Part shown: one piece after another, positions 25,983 through 34,820 of the stretch | Position numbering within the stretch: position 1 is the stretch's first letter | Layout: the number at the start of each line of letters is the position of its first letter | NCBI RefSeq assembly: GCF_002215215.1 | Contig: NZ_CP018632.1 | Span: forward strand, 3,902,501-3,966,500 | DNA from: Granulosicoccus antarcticus IMCC3135 | GTDB taxonomy: Bacteria; Pseudomonadota; Gammaproteobacteria; Granulosicoccales; Granulosicoccaceae | Direction of reading: 5' to 3' | DNA length: 64,000 nucleotides | Program-made: the position numbers and the translations under genes | Notes under the pieces: generated by a model | What the model saw: only the letters and a program-made list of their open reading frames with translations | Database searches by the model: none | What the model was told of the DNA's origin: nothing

Positions 25983-26993
25983 TCACTGAATCTGCTGTTG
26001 AACAAAATCAGGCAGATCAGACAGAGATACCAGGGTTGGTGGGTTTGTGGTGATATCCAGAACATCAATGTTCTCAACCCCACCACCATCAGCTACTTCA
26101 CGCTTTGTACACACAACATACTCAACATTGCGAAGACTCAATGATACTCGCAGACCATCATCATCTTCGCGTTCACCGGCATCAAAAGCGTTGGCGACGC
26201 CGCGCAAACCAAACCGTACCAGGTGATCCAGAGAAAGCATTGCCAGCTCTGTTGGATTGGTTGAAATATCAAGTACCGTACAAAACCCGGGAGATGTGGA
26301 AACACTTAATGTCGGCAATCTCGTGTTCTGATCGAGAAAAATCCCGTCAAAATCAAAACTACCGACTGAACCAGGAGCATTTACGTTGAAAAAGGGCGCT
26401 CCAGAAATACCAGAGTCGCTGTCACGCTCTTCGCCGAGCAGGCCAAAAGCAACAACATCAGTTCCCGGGCCACCATCAAAATAATCACTGCCGTCCCCTG
26501 GTGTCCAGATAAAAATATCATCACCATTTCCACCAAATGCTCGGTCACGGTTATCAGCACCAAGTGCATCGCCATCAACACTGGAATTGAAATCTTCAGT
26601 TCCACCGATCAGCACATCATCACCATCACCACCCAGCAAAACATCAACTCCAAGCGCACCGATTATCACCTCGTCAGCGACTCCCCCCTGGAGAATGTCG
26701 CCGCTACGCAAGCTTTGGTTCGGTGATCCACCAGGTCCATCAGGGTTGAGTGATAATAGTGGACTGCCAATATTGTTAAGGTCATTACCCTGCAAAACAA
26801 CTCGCTCTACGCCTTGACCCGGTGGTTCTTCACCCGGCGGGACACCTTCAGGCGGCTCCTGTGTCGGAAGTTCGACTCCGTCGTGTTCAGAATCTGAGCC
26901 GCTACAGCCGACCAGCAAAAGCGTCATGGCAGTGCAAATACAAACCTGGCTAATCAATGATGTTCGCGGTTGTGTCGATTTTTTGATAATCAT
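25983..26993 (-). CDS. RTX-like calcium-binding lipoprotein (second paralog of the pair)
   Basis: A 336-residue protein. The signal ends in a lipobox (LLLVGCSGS) followed by a Pro/Glu-rich linker. It then has one or two RTX-type nonapeptide repeats (GGDGDDVLIGG, then GGNGDDIFIWTPGDGSDYFDGG) that should form a small calcium-binding beta-roll, and a C-terminal domain with LAMLSLDHLVRFGLRG. It is about 30 bases after its paralog (27027-27911) with the same domain order, so they arose by tandem duplication. Start at ATG 26993 rather than the preceding TTG. Function unknown; it differs from its paralog in being membrane anchored. Confidence 0.82.
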   Translation of the reverse strand: MIIKKSTQPRTSLISQVCICTAMTLLLVGCSGSDSEHDGVELPTQEPPEGVPPGEEPPGQGVERVVLQGNDLNNIGSPLLSLNPDGPGGSPNQSLRSGDILQGGVADEVIIGALGVDVLLGGDGDDVLIGGTEDFNSSVDGDALGADNRDRAFGGNGDDIFIWTPGDGSDYFDGGPGTDVVAFGLLGEERDSDSGISGAPFFNVNAPGSVGSFDFDGIFLDQNTRLPTLSVSTSPGFCTVLDISTNPTELAMLSLDHLVRFGLRGVANAFDAGEREDDDGLRVSLSLRNVEYVVCTKREVADGGGVENIDVLDITTNPPTLVSLSDLPDFVQQQIQ

Positions 26994-27026
26994 CAAAATT
27001 CTACTCCAATTAAATTATGCGATTGT

Positions 27027-27911
27027 TTAGCGAATGAGCTGGAATGCTTGCGCAGGTATTTCCGAAATATCGATGGGCGTCGGTGGACTTGTTGTAAGGT
27101 CGAGTACCACCGTCTCACCGATGTGCGCACCGCCACACACCAGATACTCTGTGTTGGTAAGATGTACCGCTATTCGAAGTCCGGTATCCGGATTAGCCAA
27201 GTCTGCGGCAGGACCACGTAGTGTGAAACGAACCAGATGATCCAGACCTAAAGCAGAAAGCTCGGATTTTTCGACTTCATTGTTGTACCCATCCACCACC
27301 TCACAAAAACCCGGACCACCTGCAACATCCACGATGGGTAAACCTGACGATGGGTCGATGTAGATGCCATCAAAATCCTGACTTCCATCGCCTGATGGTG
27401 GGTTCACACTAAAAAATGGAGCACCTATTTCGCTGCCATGGTCATCAGTTTGCTCACCGACCAGACCCAGCATGAGTACATCACTACCTTCACCGCCGTC
27501 GAAGAAATCATTACCGTCACCCGGCGCCCAAATGAATACATCTTCGCCTTGTCCGCCAAATCCCCGGTCACGGTTGAAGGGGTTAAAATCTTCGGTGCCA
27601 CCGATCAAGATGTCCTCACCACCGTAGCCCAACATGACGTCTATTCCCAACGCGCCAATGAGAAGATCTGATTCTTCAGAGCCACTTAGTGCATCACCAG
27701 CCTGCAGGCTCTGATCTCCTCCCCCATTACTTCCTCGATTGGCCGAGAGAAAATCTCGCACATTGTCATCCACTCCTGAGATGGAGTTCTGATCAGTACC
27801 AATAATTGTCGTCGATATCGCGGCAATTGCCGACAGCGAAACGCTTCCTGAAATACAGAATGCTGCCAGAATTGACAAGTGAAGCTTCATGTGGCTTGTT
27901 TTGGGTGACAT
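27027..27911 (-). CDS. RTX-like calcium-binding exported protein (first paralog)
   Basis: A 294-residue protein with a Sec signal peptide (KLHLSILAAFCISGSVSLSAIA). It has the same layout as the downstream paralog: short variable region, RTX-type repeats (GGEDILIGG, GGQGEDVFIWAPGDGNDFFDGG) and a conserved C-terminal part (LSALGLDHLVRFTLRG). It lacks a type I secretion tail, so export by Sec is expected. ATG 27911 has GGAG upstream. The leader transcript would be about 170 bases from the promoter at 28089-28119, which is identical in pattern to that of the divergent sigma gene. Function unknown. Confidence 0.84.
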   Translation of the reverse strand: MSPKTSHMKLHLSILAAFCISGSVSLSAIAAISTTIIGTDQNSISGVDDNVRDFLSANRGSNGGGDQSLQAGDALSGSEESDLLIGALGIDVMLGYGGEDILIGGTEDFNPFNRDRGFGGQGEDVFIWAPGDGNDFFDGGEGSDVLMLGLVGEQTDDHGSEIGAPFFSVNPPSGDGSQDFDGIYIDPSSGLPIVDVAGGPGFCEVVDGYNNEVEKSELSALGLDHLVRFTLRGPAADLANPDTGLRIAVHLTNTEYLVCGGAHIGETVVLDLTTSPPTPIDISEIPAQAFQLIR

Positions 27912-28088
27912 GATATTTATCTCCGTATGCATGTGTTGTGAGAATGTGACTTCGCCTCTTTCAGGCGCATTCTTTAAGTAATAAAGCGAAATCATCAGAC
28001 TGAAAATGGGCGACTTAGTGAGCTCGACTTGACCAGCAACAACTATTGACCCAACCATTCAAATCCGGGTGGAATTAACTGGTTCGAC

Positions 28089-28119
28089 AGTAGGTACCGG
28101 CCCTGCGTGATGTGGTTCA
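28089..28119 (-). promoter_or_regulatory. Predicted ECF-sigma promoter of the RTX-like operon
   Basis: On the minus strand TGAACC (28119-28114) is followed by 15 bases and GGTACCTACT (28098-28089). The same TGAACC-N15-GGTACCTACT arrangement occurs once more, on the plus strand at 28251-28281, before the sigma gene. A GAACC -35 element is typical of ECF sigma factors. Confidence 0.75.
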
Positions 28120-28250
28120 TTTAACAGTGCAATTTTTTTAGAAAGTCTGAAATACACGTATTTCGCATGGCATCACCTACGCACAATGATGCGATTCGAG
28201 GCCTGGACTGGCCTCAATTCATCAGCCTTCAAAATAGTGTAATTCCGGAT

Positions 28251-28281
28251 TGAACCGAATCAGCTGCACCAGGTACCTACT
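28251..28281 (+). promoter_or_regulatory. Predicted autoregulated promoter of the ECF sigma gene
   Basis: TGAACC at 28251-28256, 15 bases, then GGTACCTACT at 28272-28281, thirty bases before the ATG at 28311. The intervening 15 bases differ from those of the divergent copy, so the two conserved blocks stand out as functional. Confidence 0.75.
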
Positions 28282-28310
28282 AATTCAAAAGATATATTTG
28301 AGCGGATGAT

Positions 28311-28904
28311 ATGCTTGCAGCAACCTCAGGCAGCGAGAACTACATAGCGTTGGACCAGCCGATTGATATAGACGTCGAATTAGTTCGTGCGGTTGCAGAT
28401 GGAGACCGAAAGGCTTTTGAGCGATTGTTTCGTCTGTACCACAGCCGAATTTACAAATTCTCGATCAGAATGCTGCAGGATCATCTGTCCGCTGATGAGG
28501 TGGCCTGCGATACCTTATATGCGGTCTGGACCAGCGCTTCAAAATTCCGAGAGCAATCTACAGTTTCATCATGGATTCTGGGCATTGCCTATAGGCGCTC
28601 ACTGAAGAGCTACAACAAGAATGCAAGGCATACAGAAAATAGAGAGCCTACCTATCAAATGGAGGAACTGGTGGAGTCATCGCCAAGTGTAAATCCGGAA
28701 ACCTATACGAACAACGCTATGGAAGTTGGTCAGATGCAGAAGGCCCTGTCCACACTCAGTAGCAATCATCGTGCTGTTATGGAACTGATAGCGCTAGGCT
28801 ATTCAGTTACAGAAATTGCAACCATCGTCGGGTGTCCAGAGAACACTGTTAAAACCAGAACCTTCCATGCACGTCGTCAGTTGCGAATAGCACTTCAGGA
28901 TTAA
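28311..28904 (+). CDS. ECF-type RNA polymerase sigma factor
   Basis: A 197-residue sigma-70 family protein of extracytoplasmic-function type. Region 2 spans about residues 25-95 (FERLFRLYHSRIYKFSIRML, then DEVACDTLYAVWTSASKF). Region 4 is at about 135-190 (LSSNHRAVMELIALGYSVTEI and the helix-turn-helix GCPENTVKTRTFHARRQL). It should direct polymerase to GAACC-type promoters. The anti-sigma gene begins 5 bases after its stop. The duplicated promoter motif implies autoregulation and control of the divergent RTX-like pair. Confidence 0.92.
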   Translation: MLAATSGSENYIALDQPIDIDVELVRAVADGDRKAFERLFRLYHSRIYKFSIRMLQDHLSADEVACDTLYAVWTSASKFREQSTVSSWILGIAYRRSLKSYNKNARHTENREPTYQMEELVESSPSVNPETYTNNAMEVGQMQKALSTLSSNHRAVMELIALGYSVTEIATIVGCPENTVKTRTFHARRQLRIALQD

Positions 28905-28909
28905 TCGAT

Positions 28910-29605
28910 ATGTCAAATAAAATAAGCAACCATCCTGACCACGAAGAAATTTTCTCATTGCTACCCTGGTACGTAAACCTGACATTGGATGAGGGTCAGC
29001 GAGGGGCCGTATCGAGTCATATCAAAAATTGCGATGAATGCCAGCGTGAAATTCAGTTCCTGGAATCACTGTCCGAGACTGTAAAGATTGAAACTGAGGA
29101 TGCATACAGCACGCATGTTGACGTAGATAAAAGTCTGGCTAATGTGATGAATCGGATTGATGAAGAGAGCCATCAAACCAATGCTGTCGCCTCTGGTGCA
29201 TCATCGCTTCTGAACCAGCTTGGCGAGTTCTTTAAATTTGCAACGACTCTACCCGTTACTCAATGGGGCGCAACTGCTCTGGCTGGTTTGTTGGTGGCCG
29301 TATTAGGATTTCAAGTGTATTTCAGTCAATCGAATGATGACTATTCAGTACTCAGCTCTTCTGACATTACTGACTCGTCAATGCGTTTGTCTGTTGAGAT
29401 GTCAACGGCTGTTGGCCTGCAACAGGCTCAATCTATCATTGAGCAGGGAGTTGAAAAACTGGGACAGCGGATTGATATTGAAGCGAAAGCGGATAGTGTT
29501 TATACAGTCATTTTTAAAGACTCGATCGCTGTGCCCGAGCTGAGCAAGCTTATTGCCGATCTGGAAAGTGATGCGCAAGTTAAGCGTGTTGAAATTCTGC
29601 CTTAG
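28910..29605 (+). CDS. Transmembrane zinc-finger anti-sigma factor
   Basis: A 231-residue protein. The N-terminal anti-sigma domain has the zf-HC2 pattern (SSHIKNCDECQREIQFL, i.e. H-x3-C-x2-C). A single membrane helix follows near residues 121-143 (WGATALAGLLVAVLGFQVYF). The periplasmic C-terminal domain of about 65 residues ends SVYTVIFKDSIAVPELSKLI and VKRVEILP. That domain's alternating beta/alpha pattern resembles the propeptide-like part of the nearby S8 peptidase, a speculative but testable parallel. It presumably holds the sigma factor at the membrane until proteolysis or a signal releases it. Confidence 0.87.
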   Translation: MSNKISNHPDHEEIFSLLPWYVNLTLDEGQRGAVSSHIKNCDECQREIQFLESLSETVKIETEDAYSTHVDVDKSLANVMNRIDEESHQTNAVASGASSLLNQLGEFFKFATTLPVTQWGATALAGLLVAVLGFQVYFSQSNDDYSVLSSSDITDSSMRLSVEMSTAVGLQQAQSIIEQGVEKLGQRIDIEAKADSVYTVIFKDSIAVPELSKLIADLESDAQVKRVEILP

Positions 29606-29636
29606 TCTTTTTTCGCCTAGCTGCATCTTCATGTAA

Positions 29637-29682
29637 GCGTCGATACTCAAGGAGTGAGTATTTGGCCAAACTGGCTCGACGC
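29637..29682. terminator. Branched RNA-like structure between convergent genes
   Basis: An outer stem (GCGTCG with CGACGC) encloses two hairpins, ATACTCA-N5-TGAGTAT (29643-29661) and GCCA-AAC-TGGC (29665-29675), giving a three-way junction. It lies after the anti-sigma gene and before the convergent cytochrome gene. It may terminate transcription or be a stable 3' RNA. Confidence 0.45.
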
Positions 29683-29724
29683 CTTCTGACGACTTATTTG
29701 AAGTCGCCTCCTTGGAGCTTTGAC

Positions 29725-30462
29725 TCACTCACCTTCTTCCACCTTGAACCGTGCACACTCAGAAGGCCGAACTACCCCAAACCCCTGCTTTGGCATATTA
29801 TTACCAGGGTGCTCTAAATCTGGTCCCCATATCGCCTGATAGGTGTCGTATGCATATCCGCGTCGCTGCAAAAATACCGCGACAACGATCAACAGTGACA
29901 ACCAACCGCCTATGCACAGCCACATCCAGTGTGGTGCATTGGCCTCCCAAAGCCCAGACAGCAAGGCAACAACAATCAGGCCAATGGTTGTATAGCCCAC
30001 GCTCTTATGGACAAGCTCGAAGACAAGGCGGCGGCGAGTCATATCGTAGTGATCCCCTCGCAGACTGCCATCGGATTGTGGCGCTGTAGCCCCACCCTTG
30101 GTGCCCCGAAAAAGACCCGACAGAATCTGCAGCGTCCCCAGGCTCATTATCATGTACCCCAACACCCGGTGTACAAGCACCGAACCTGTGTTTTGCTGCG
30201 ATATCAGAATCAGTATCAAGGCAACGCTTGCTATGACAAAGGATGCGGATTGCCCCAGGTAGTGAGCATTCCACCACAAGCGATTGTCCAGATCCTGAGG
30301 CCAGTTCTGTCGAGGCCTGATTTTGTAGAACCTGGCTATCAGTACAGCCGTCGGTGTCAGTATCCCCCAGGACAGCACCATCAGGCGTGCGTGCCAGGAT
30401 AAGGCAAGGCCTATTTCATGAGCACGTGTCGGATCAATGGGAGATAGTAACCAGTGCAGCAT
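29725..30462 (-). CDS. Cytochrome b561-like membrane protein
   Basis: A 245-residue membrane protein with five or six helices. Histidines suited to heme binding lie in helices (ALSWHARLMVLSWG, NAHYLGQ, VLVHRVLGYM, ELVHKSVGYT). The order resembles the cytochrome b561/DOMON-associated ferric reductase fold, which moves electrons across a membrane. The chosen start ATG 30462 overlaps the stop of the upstream ABC permease (TGATG), so translation is coupled; an upstream in-frame extension would lie inside the permease gene. A b-type cytochrome at the end of a sugar ABC operon is unusual and has no obvious role there. Confidence 0.75.
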   Translation of the reverse strand: MLHWLLSPIDPTRAHEIGLALSWHARLMVLSWGILTPTAVLIARFYKIRPRQNWPQDLDNRLWWNAHYLGQSASFVIASVALILILISQQNTGSVLVHRVLGYMIMSLGTLQILSGLFRGTKGGATAPQSDGSLRGDHYDMTRRRLVFELVHKSVGYTTIGLIVVALLSGLWEANAPHWMWLCIGGWLSLLIVVAVFLQRRGYAYDTYQAIWGPDLEHPGNNMPKQGFGVVRPSECARFKVEEGE

Positions 30463-31334
30463 CAGCCTTTCACCGCACCTGCGGTCATACCGGTAATGAT
30501 CTGCTTGGAGGCAATAAAGGTGAAGATAATGGGAGGTATGGCCAGCAACATACCCGTGGCCATAATGACGCCCCAATTGATATCGTACTCGGTGATCGAA
30601 TTCACGATCGTCACGGGTACAGTTCGGGTGTTGCGATCCAGCAGTGCGTTGCCCAGCAAGAATTCATTCCAGGCGATACGAAAGGTAAAGATCGCAGCCG
30701 CCGCAAGCCCGGGTTTGATGATAGGCAAGACAACAAAGAAAAATACCTGCAGGGGATTTGCCCCATCCATACGTGCCGCCTCCTCCAGCTGGATAGGAAC
30801 CTGCACGATGAATGATTGCAAAATCCAGATGACAAACGGCAAATTCATCGCCGTATAAACCAGAATGATGCCGGTATACGTGCCATCCAGGCCATATTGG
30901 AATGTCCAGATACCAAACACTGGTACCAACAATACGGCAGGTGGCACCATCCGCATCAGCAAGGTTGTCATGGACACCGTGTCGCGCCCCATGAAGCGAA
31001 AGCGCACCAGTGCGTAGGCTGCCATACAGCCCATGAAAAGGGTCAGAGCGGTAGAGACGAGTGCCACATAAATGGAGTTGCCCAGGGAGCGACCAAAGGT
31101 TGGATCGCAAAACTCTACGTGAGCCGGCTCGTACCACAACACGTCACACAGGACCGTTTCGTAGTTGGCCATTGTTGGTGTGAAAAAGAAGGCTGAAACA
31201 GCACTGTCATAAACATCAACATTGGTTTTGAACGAGGTGGCCAACATGAGAACAATCGGCCCAAGCGACATCATGATCAGCATCACAATGAGCATATAGA
31301 ACCCTGTGTTCTGCGCATCCTTTTGAATAGCCAT
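30462..31334 (-). CDS. Carbohydrate ABC transporter permease (MalG-like)
   Basis: A 290-residue protein with six predicted membrane helices and the binding-protein-dependent permease loop EAARMDGANPLQVFFFVVLPIIKPG that contacts the ATPase. The N-terminal part, SLGPIVLMLATSFKT, is typical of MalG subunits. Its ATG follows the stop of the MalF-like gene directly. It works with the upstream permease, binding protein and ATPase to import a sugar, polyol or related solute. Confidence 0.92.
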   Translation of the reverse strand: MAIQKDAQNTGFYMLIVMLIMMSLGPIVLMLATSFKTNVDVYDSAVSAFFFTPTMANYETVLCDVLWYEPAHVEFCDPTFGRSLGNSIYVALVSTALTLFMGCMAAYALVRFRFMGRDTVSMTTLLMRMVPPAVLLVPVFGIWTFQYGLDGTYTGIILVYTAMNLPFVIWILQSFIVQVPIQLEEAARMDGANPLQVFFFVVLPIIKPGLAAAAIFTFRIAWNEFLLGNALLDRNTRTVPVTIVNSITEYDINWGVIMATGMLLAIPPIIFTFIASKQIITGMTAGAVKG

Positions 31335-32261
31335 TCAGGTGGCCTCCTTCATTGCGGCGTTGCGCATACGCTCGGCGCGGCTTTCTTGTATTTTGTTAAA
31401 GGTAAACATGCCGATTGTTAACGCCATAAGCACCATCAACAATGAATTTGACATGGCGGCGGCCTGCCCCAGCTCCTGGAATTCCTGAGCTGTACGATAA
31501 ATACGCAAGGCCACTATTTCTGTCGACAAACCAGGTCCGCCGTTGGTCAGGACAAGAATGACTTCAAGCACCTTGAACGCATCAATCAGGCGCAATAGCA
31601 GTGTGACGATCAGCACCGGCATCATCAGCGGTAGTTTGATCATCCAGATTTTCTGCCACTCATTAGCACCATCAATCTCGGCAGCCTCAAGCACGGAGCG
31701 TGGCAATGATTGCATCGCCGCCAGAGACAATATGAAAATGAATGGCGTCCACTGCCAGACATCGGCCATCACAACAGCCACGAAAGACCAGGTGCTGTCA
31801 GAGAGCCAGGGTATGCCTTCTTCGAAACCCAGACTTTTCAGTGTGCGGTTAAAAATGCCGACCGTAGGATGATACATATAGCGCCACATCAGACCGACAA
31901 CGATGGGGGCAATCATCATCGGCAGAATGAAAATGGTTCGCAGCATGGACATGCCTTTGATGTTGCGATCGAGCAGCAGAGCCAGACCCACACCAATGAA
32001 CATCTCAAGCGTTACGACAACGGCGGCAAATTTGATCGTGACCCAAAAGCTTTCACGAAAGGCTTCGTCCGTAAGCAGGTTGGCGTAATTTCTGAGGCCA
32101 ATAAACTCGGCCTGGCCAATTCGTTGACTCGGGCTCCAGTCCAGGAAACTGGCGTACACCATATATCCAATGGGGTATAACAAGGCTGCCACCAGAATGA
32201 TCACAGCGGGCGCCATGAACATGTAGGGCGTGAGCCGGTTCGCTTTGATTGCGATACTCAT
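31335..32261 (-). CDS. Carbohydrate ABC transporter permease (MalF-like)
   Basis: A 308-residue inner-membrane protein beginning TPYMFMAPAVIILVAALLYP, typical for MalF/UgpA-type subunits, with the ATPase-contact loop EAAEIDGANEWQKIWMIKLP. It forms the heterodimeric channel with the MalG-like protein encoded immediately downstream. Confidence 0.92.
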   Translation of the reverse strand: MSIAIKANRLTPYMFMAPAVIILVAALLYPIGYMVYASFLDWSPSQRIGQAEFIGLRNYANLLTDEAFRESFWVTIKFAAVVVTLEMFIGVGLALLLDRNIKGMSMLRTIFILPMMIAPIVVGLMWRYMYHPTVGIFNRTLKSLGFEEGIPWLSDSTWSFVAVVMADVWQWTPFIFILSLAAMQSLPRSVLEAAEIDGANEWQKIWMIKLPLMMPVLIVTLLLRLIDAFKVLEVILVLTNGGPGLSTEIVALRIYRTAQEFQELGQAAAMSNSLLMVLMALTIGMFTFNKIQESRAERMRNAAMKEAT

Positions 32262-32335
32262 CAGGACATGCCTTTTGTCTAAAGGGTTGAATAGGTTTGG
32301 TGCTCCGCAGCATGGCGGAGCACCGCTGGTTCAGA

Positions 32336-33664
32336 TTACTGCCACGAGTAATATCCAGCTTCTTCCATAATCGCTCTTGCACGCTCTGCAACACCATCAA
32401 GTGAGCTCTGAATGTCAGCACCCTCGGTCAGTACCTTGGACAAAGTTGTGCCTAAGTCAGCGTTGATTTTCCCCCAGACTGGAATGATCGGGCGCCAGTC
32501 AGGATCAGCATTTTTCAGTGCTTCACCAAAGGTGGCCATGTACGGGAATTTGGCGTTCACGTCCGGATCGGCATGCGTCGAGTAACGCGACGGGTTACCG
32601 CCCGCCAATGCGATCAGCTTGTCCGCCTTCTTGGATGTCAGCCATTGCATAAGCAGAAAGGCGGCTTCTTTGTTCTGTGCATTACGAGGAATGCCAATAC
32701 CAAAACCACCGGTCTGAGAGCCTGCACGCACGCCCGCAGGATGCGGTGCCCAGGCAACTTTTCCAACTACCTTGGATTTGGCAGGATCATTAACCTGACC
32801 AGCAAAGACCGTAGAGTCGAGGAACATGGCCGAGGTGCCTTGCAGAAAGGATGCTCCGGCTTCGGCAAAGCCGAACGTGGCCGCACCTTCAGTGCCGCAA
32901 TCAACGATTGTTTTCAGAGCGTTTGCTGCTGCAACCCCTTCGGCATTGTTGACGATCGGATTCCATTCGTCGTCAAAAATACGACCGCCCAATGGGGCAA
33001 GGTGTAATAGGAACGCATGGCTTGCGTGATGGCCTGAAGCCGCCCTTGAGGCCAAGCCTCCCATACCAGGCTCTAGCTCGGGAATCTTGCAGGCTAGATC
33101 CAGCAGTTCTTCGTAATTGCTGGGCACTGTCAGTCCATGTTTTTCAAAAATGTCAGTACGATAACCAAGAATGGAGGTCTCGGCCCCAAACGGCAGGCCA
33201 AACAAAGAGCCTGTCGCTCCTGGCAGATAACCTTTTTCGCCACCAGCAACACCGATATTGCTCACATATCCTTCGACCAGGTCAGCCGCATCATAATTGG
33301 GGTCAACCAGCTTGGGGTTCATGAAATAGCGTGCAAGATTTTCCAATTGGTCGGCATAAACATAGTCAGCCTTGGAAAAAACCACGTAGGCCATCAGATC
33401 GTAATCGCCTTTGTTCTTTGTCAGTTCCAGGGTTTGCTTCTCACGCATCTTCAGGTACTGAAGCTGATCAACTTCAACCTGAATACCAGTCTCTTTGGTG
33501 AATTCCGGTAAAACACGTCGCACAGCATCGTAATGCGGATGAGCCGGAAAGTTCACCACCAGCGTTGTGCCTTCGTAGGGCTCATAGGGCCCGGCAAAGG
33601 CCGCTGTGACGCTCAGTGCGATACCCGCAACCGAACTTGCGAGTGGTTTTATTATCTTCAGCAT
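32336..33664 (-). CDS. Extracellular solute-binding protein (family 1) of the ABC importer
   Basis: A 442-residue periplasmic protein with a signal peptide (LASSVAGIALSVTAAFA then GPYEPYEG). The body has features of family 1 sugar-binding proteins, including VVNFPAHPHYDAVRRVLPEF, a PFGAETSILGYRTDIF hinge region and a C-terminal AFLLMQWLTSKKA. ATG 33664 follows GGAG at normal spacing; the frame is open further upstream, but that part overlaps the ATPase gene. Ligand not predictable beyond carbohydrate or polyol. Confidence 0.9.
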   Translation of the reverse strand: MLKIIKPLASSVAGIALSVTAAFAGPYEPYEGTTLVVNFPAHPHYDAVRRVLPEFTKETGIQVEVDQLQYLKMREKQTLELTKNKGDYDLMAYVVFSKADYVYADQLENLARYFMNPKLVDPNYDAADLVEGYVSNIGVAGGEKGYLPGATGSLFGLPFGAETSILGYRTDIFEKHGLTVPSNYEELLDLACKIPELEPGMGGLASRAASGHHASHAFLLHLAPLGGRIFDDEWNPIVNNAEGVAAANALKTIVDCGTEGAATFGFAEAGASFLQGTSAMFLDSTVFAGQVNDPAKSKVVGKVAWAPHPAGVRAGSQTGGFGIGIPRNAQNKEAAFLLMQWLTSKKADKLIALAGGNPSRYSTHADPDVNAKFPYMATFGEALKNADPDWRPIIPVWGKINADLGTTLSKVLTEGADIQSSLDGVAERARAIMEEAGYYSWQ

Positions 33665-33701
33665 TTCTCTTCTCCGTGGGACTGACAAGGTGGTGAATCG
33701 A

Positions 33702-34790
33702 TCAAAGGGCAACTTCAGTGTCTTGATCGAACAGGTGAATACCTTCGGGGTTGATGGCAAAGCGTAATTGGCCGGAACGATCAATCGGAATGGTCGATTT
33801 CAGTTCAACCTCCACTTTTTGACCGCCACAATCACACAGCAGCACTGTCTGAGCGCCGATGTATTCAGAGACAACAATGCTCAGTGACAGCGAACTTGTT
33901 GCAGCCGCCTCCAGGTCATAGACCAGGTCCGAGGGCCTAATCCCCAACGTGACCTGCTGTGTCGAATGCGCCAGGACAGCTGCGGCTTTCTCCGGTGGCA
34001 ACTCGACACAGAACCCCTTTCCCTCAACAAAGCACTTGTCGGCTTTTTGCGAGATCGAACCGTTGAGAAAATTCATGGGGGGCATTCCCAGAAAGCCGGC
34101 TACAAACTTGTTAACAGGATTTTTAAACAGCTCCTCAGGAATGCCTTGTTGCTGGATATAACCGGCATTCATCACCACAATTCGATCGGCCAGAGTCATG
34201 GCCTCAATCTGATCATGAGTGACGTAAATCATGTTCTTCTGCACCCGCTCGCTCATCAACGCCAGCTCGGCTCGCATCTCCCCACGCAGCTTGGCATCGA
34301 GATTGGAAAGAGGCTCATCAAACAGAAACGTAGACGCATCACGCGTCAGTGCGCGCCCCATGGCCACCCTCTGGCGCTGACCACCCGACAAGGCTCCAGG
34401 TTTACGATCCAGATACGGGGTCAGGCCCAATGTGGCGGCTACGGCGCCAACCTTTTCATTGATCTCAGCTTTGGGGGTGCGTTTTAGTCGCAGTGCAAAT
34501 GACATGTTCTGTGCCACGTTCATATGCGGATACAGCGCGTAATCCTGAAATACCATGGCTAGATCACGTGCCTTGGGTTCCAAGTGACTGACAGGGTTGC
34601 CATCGACATAGATCTCCCCCTCAGTGACACTTTCCAGGCCTGCGATCATGCGCAATGTGGTCGATTTACCGCAGCCTGACGGGCCGACAAGAACCGTGAA
34701 CTCGTTCTCCTGCATTTCCAGGTCAATGCCGTGCAGAACCTCGATGCTGCCATATCGCTTCACCAGACCTTCAAGGACAATCTTTGGCAT
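33702..34790 (-). CDS. ABC transporter ATP-binding protein (MalK/UgpC/MsmK type)
   Basis: A 362-residue ATPase. Walker A is GPSGCGKST, the signature is LSGGQRQRVAMGRAL, Walker B is FLFDEPLSNLDAKLR, and a His switch lies in VTHDQIEAM. The C-terminal OB-type regulatory domain (LGIRPSDL onward) is that of carbohydrate importers. It is the first gene of the operon, preceded by a LacI-type operator, and energises the two permeases encoded downstream. Confidence 0.94.
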   Translation of the reverse strand: MPKIVLEGLVKRYGSIEVLHGIDLEMQENEFTVLVGPSGCGKSTTLRMIAGLESVTEGEIYVDGNPVSHLEPKARDLAMVFQDYALYPHMNVAQNMSFALRLKRTPKAEINEKVGAVAATLGLTPYLDRKPGALSGGQRQRVAMGRALTRDASTFLFDEPLSNLDAKLRGEMRAELALMSERVQKNMIYVTHDQIEAMTLADRIVVMNAGYIQQQGIPEELFKNPVNKFVAGFLGMPPMNFLNGSISQKADKCFVEGKGFCVELPPEKAAAVLAHSTQQVTLGIRPSDLVYDLEAAATSSLSLSIVVSEYIGAQTVLLCDCGGQKVEVELKSTIPIDRSGQLRFAINPEGIHLFDQDTEVAL

Positions 34791-34820
34791 AACCGCTCCG
34801 TTTCACTACTTCTATCCGAT

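Noticed and set aside
30463-30576. Longer N-terminus for the cytochrome b561-like protein
   Set aside because: It lies entirely within the permease gene, is hydrophilic and unlike the family; the TGATG overlap start fits better.
33665-33784. Upstream extension of the solute-binding protein
   Set aside because: It would bury the signal peptide and overlaps the ATPase gene; GGAG precedes ATG 33664.
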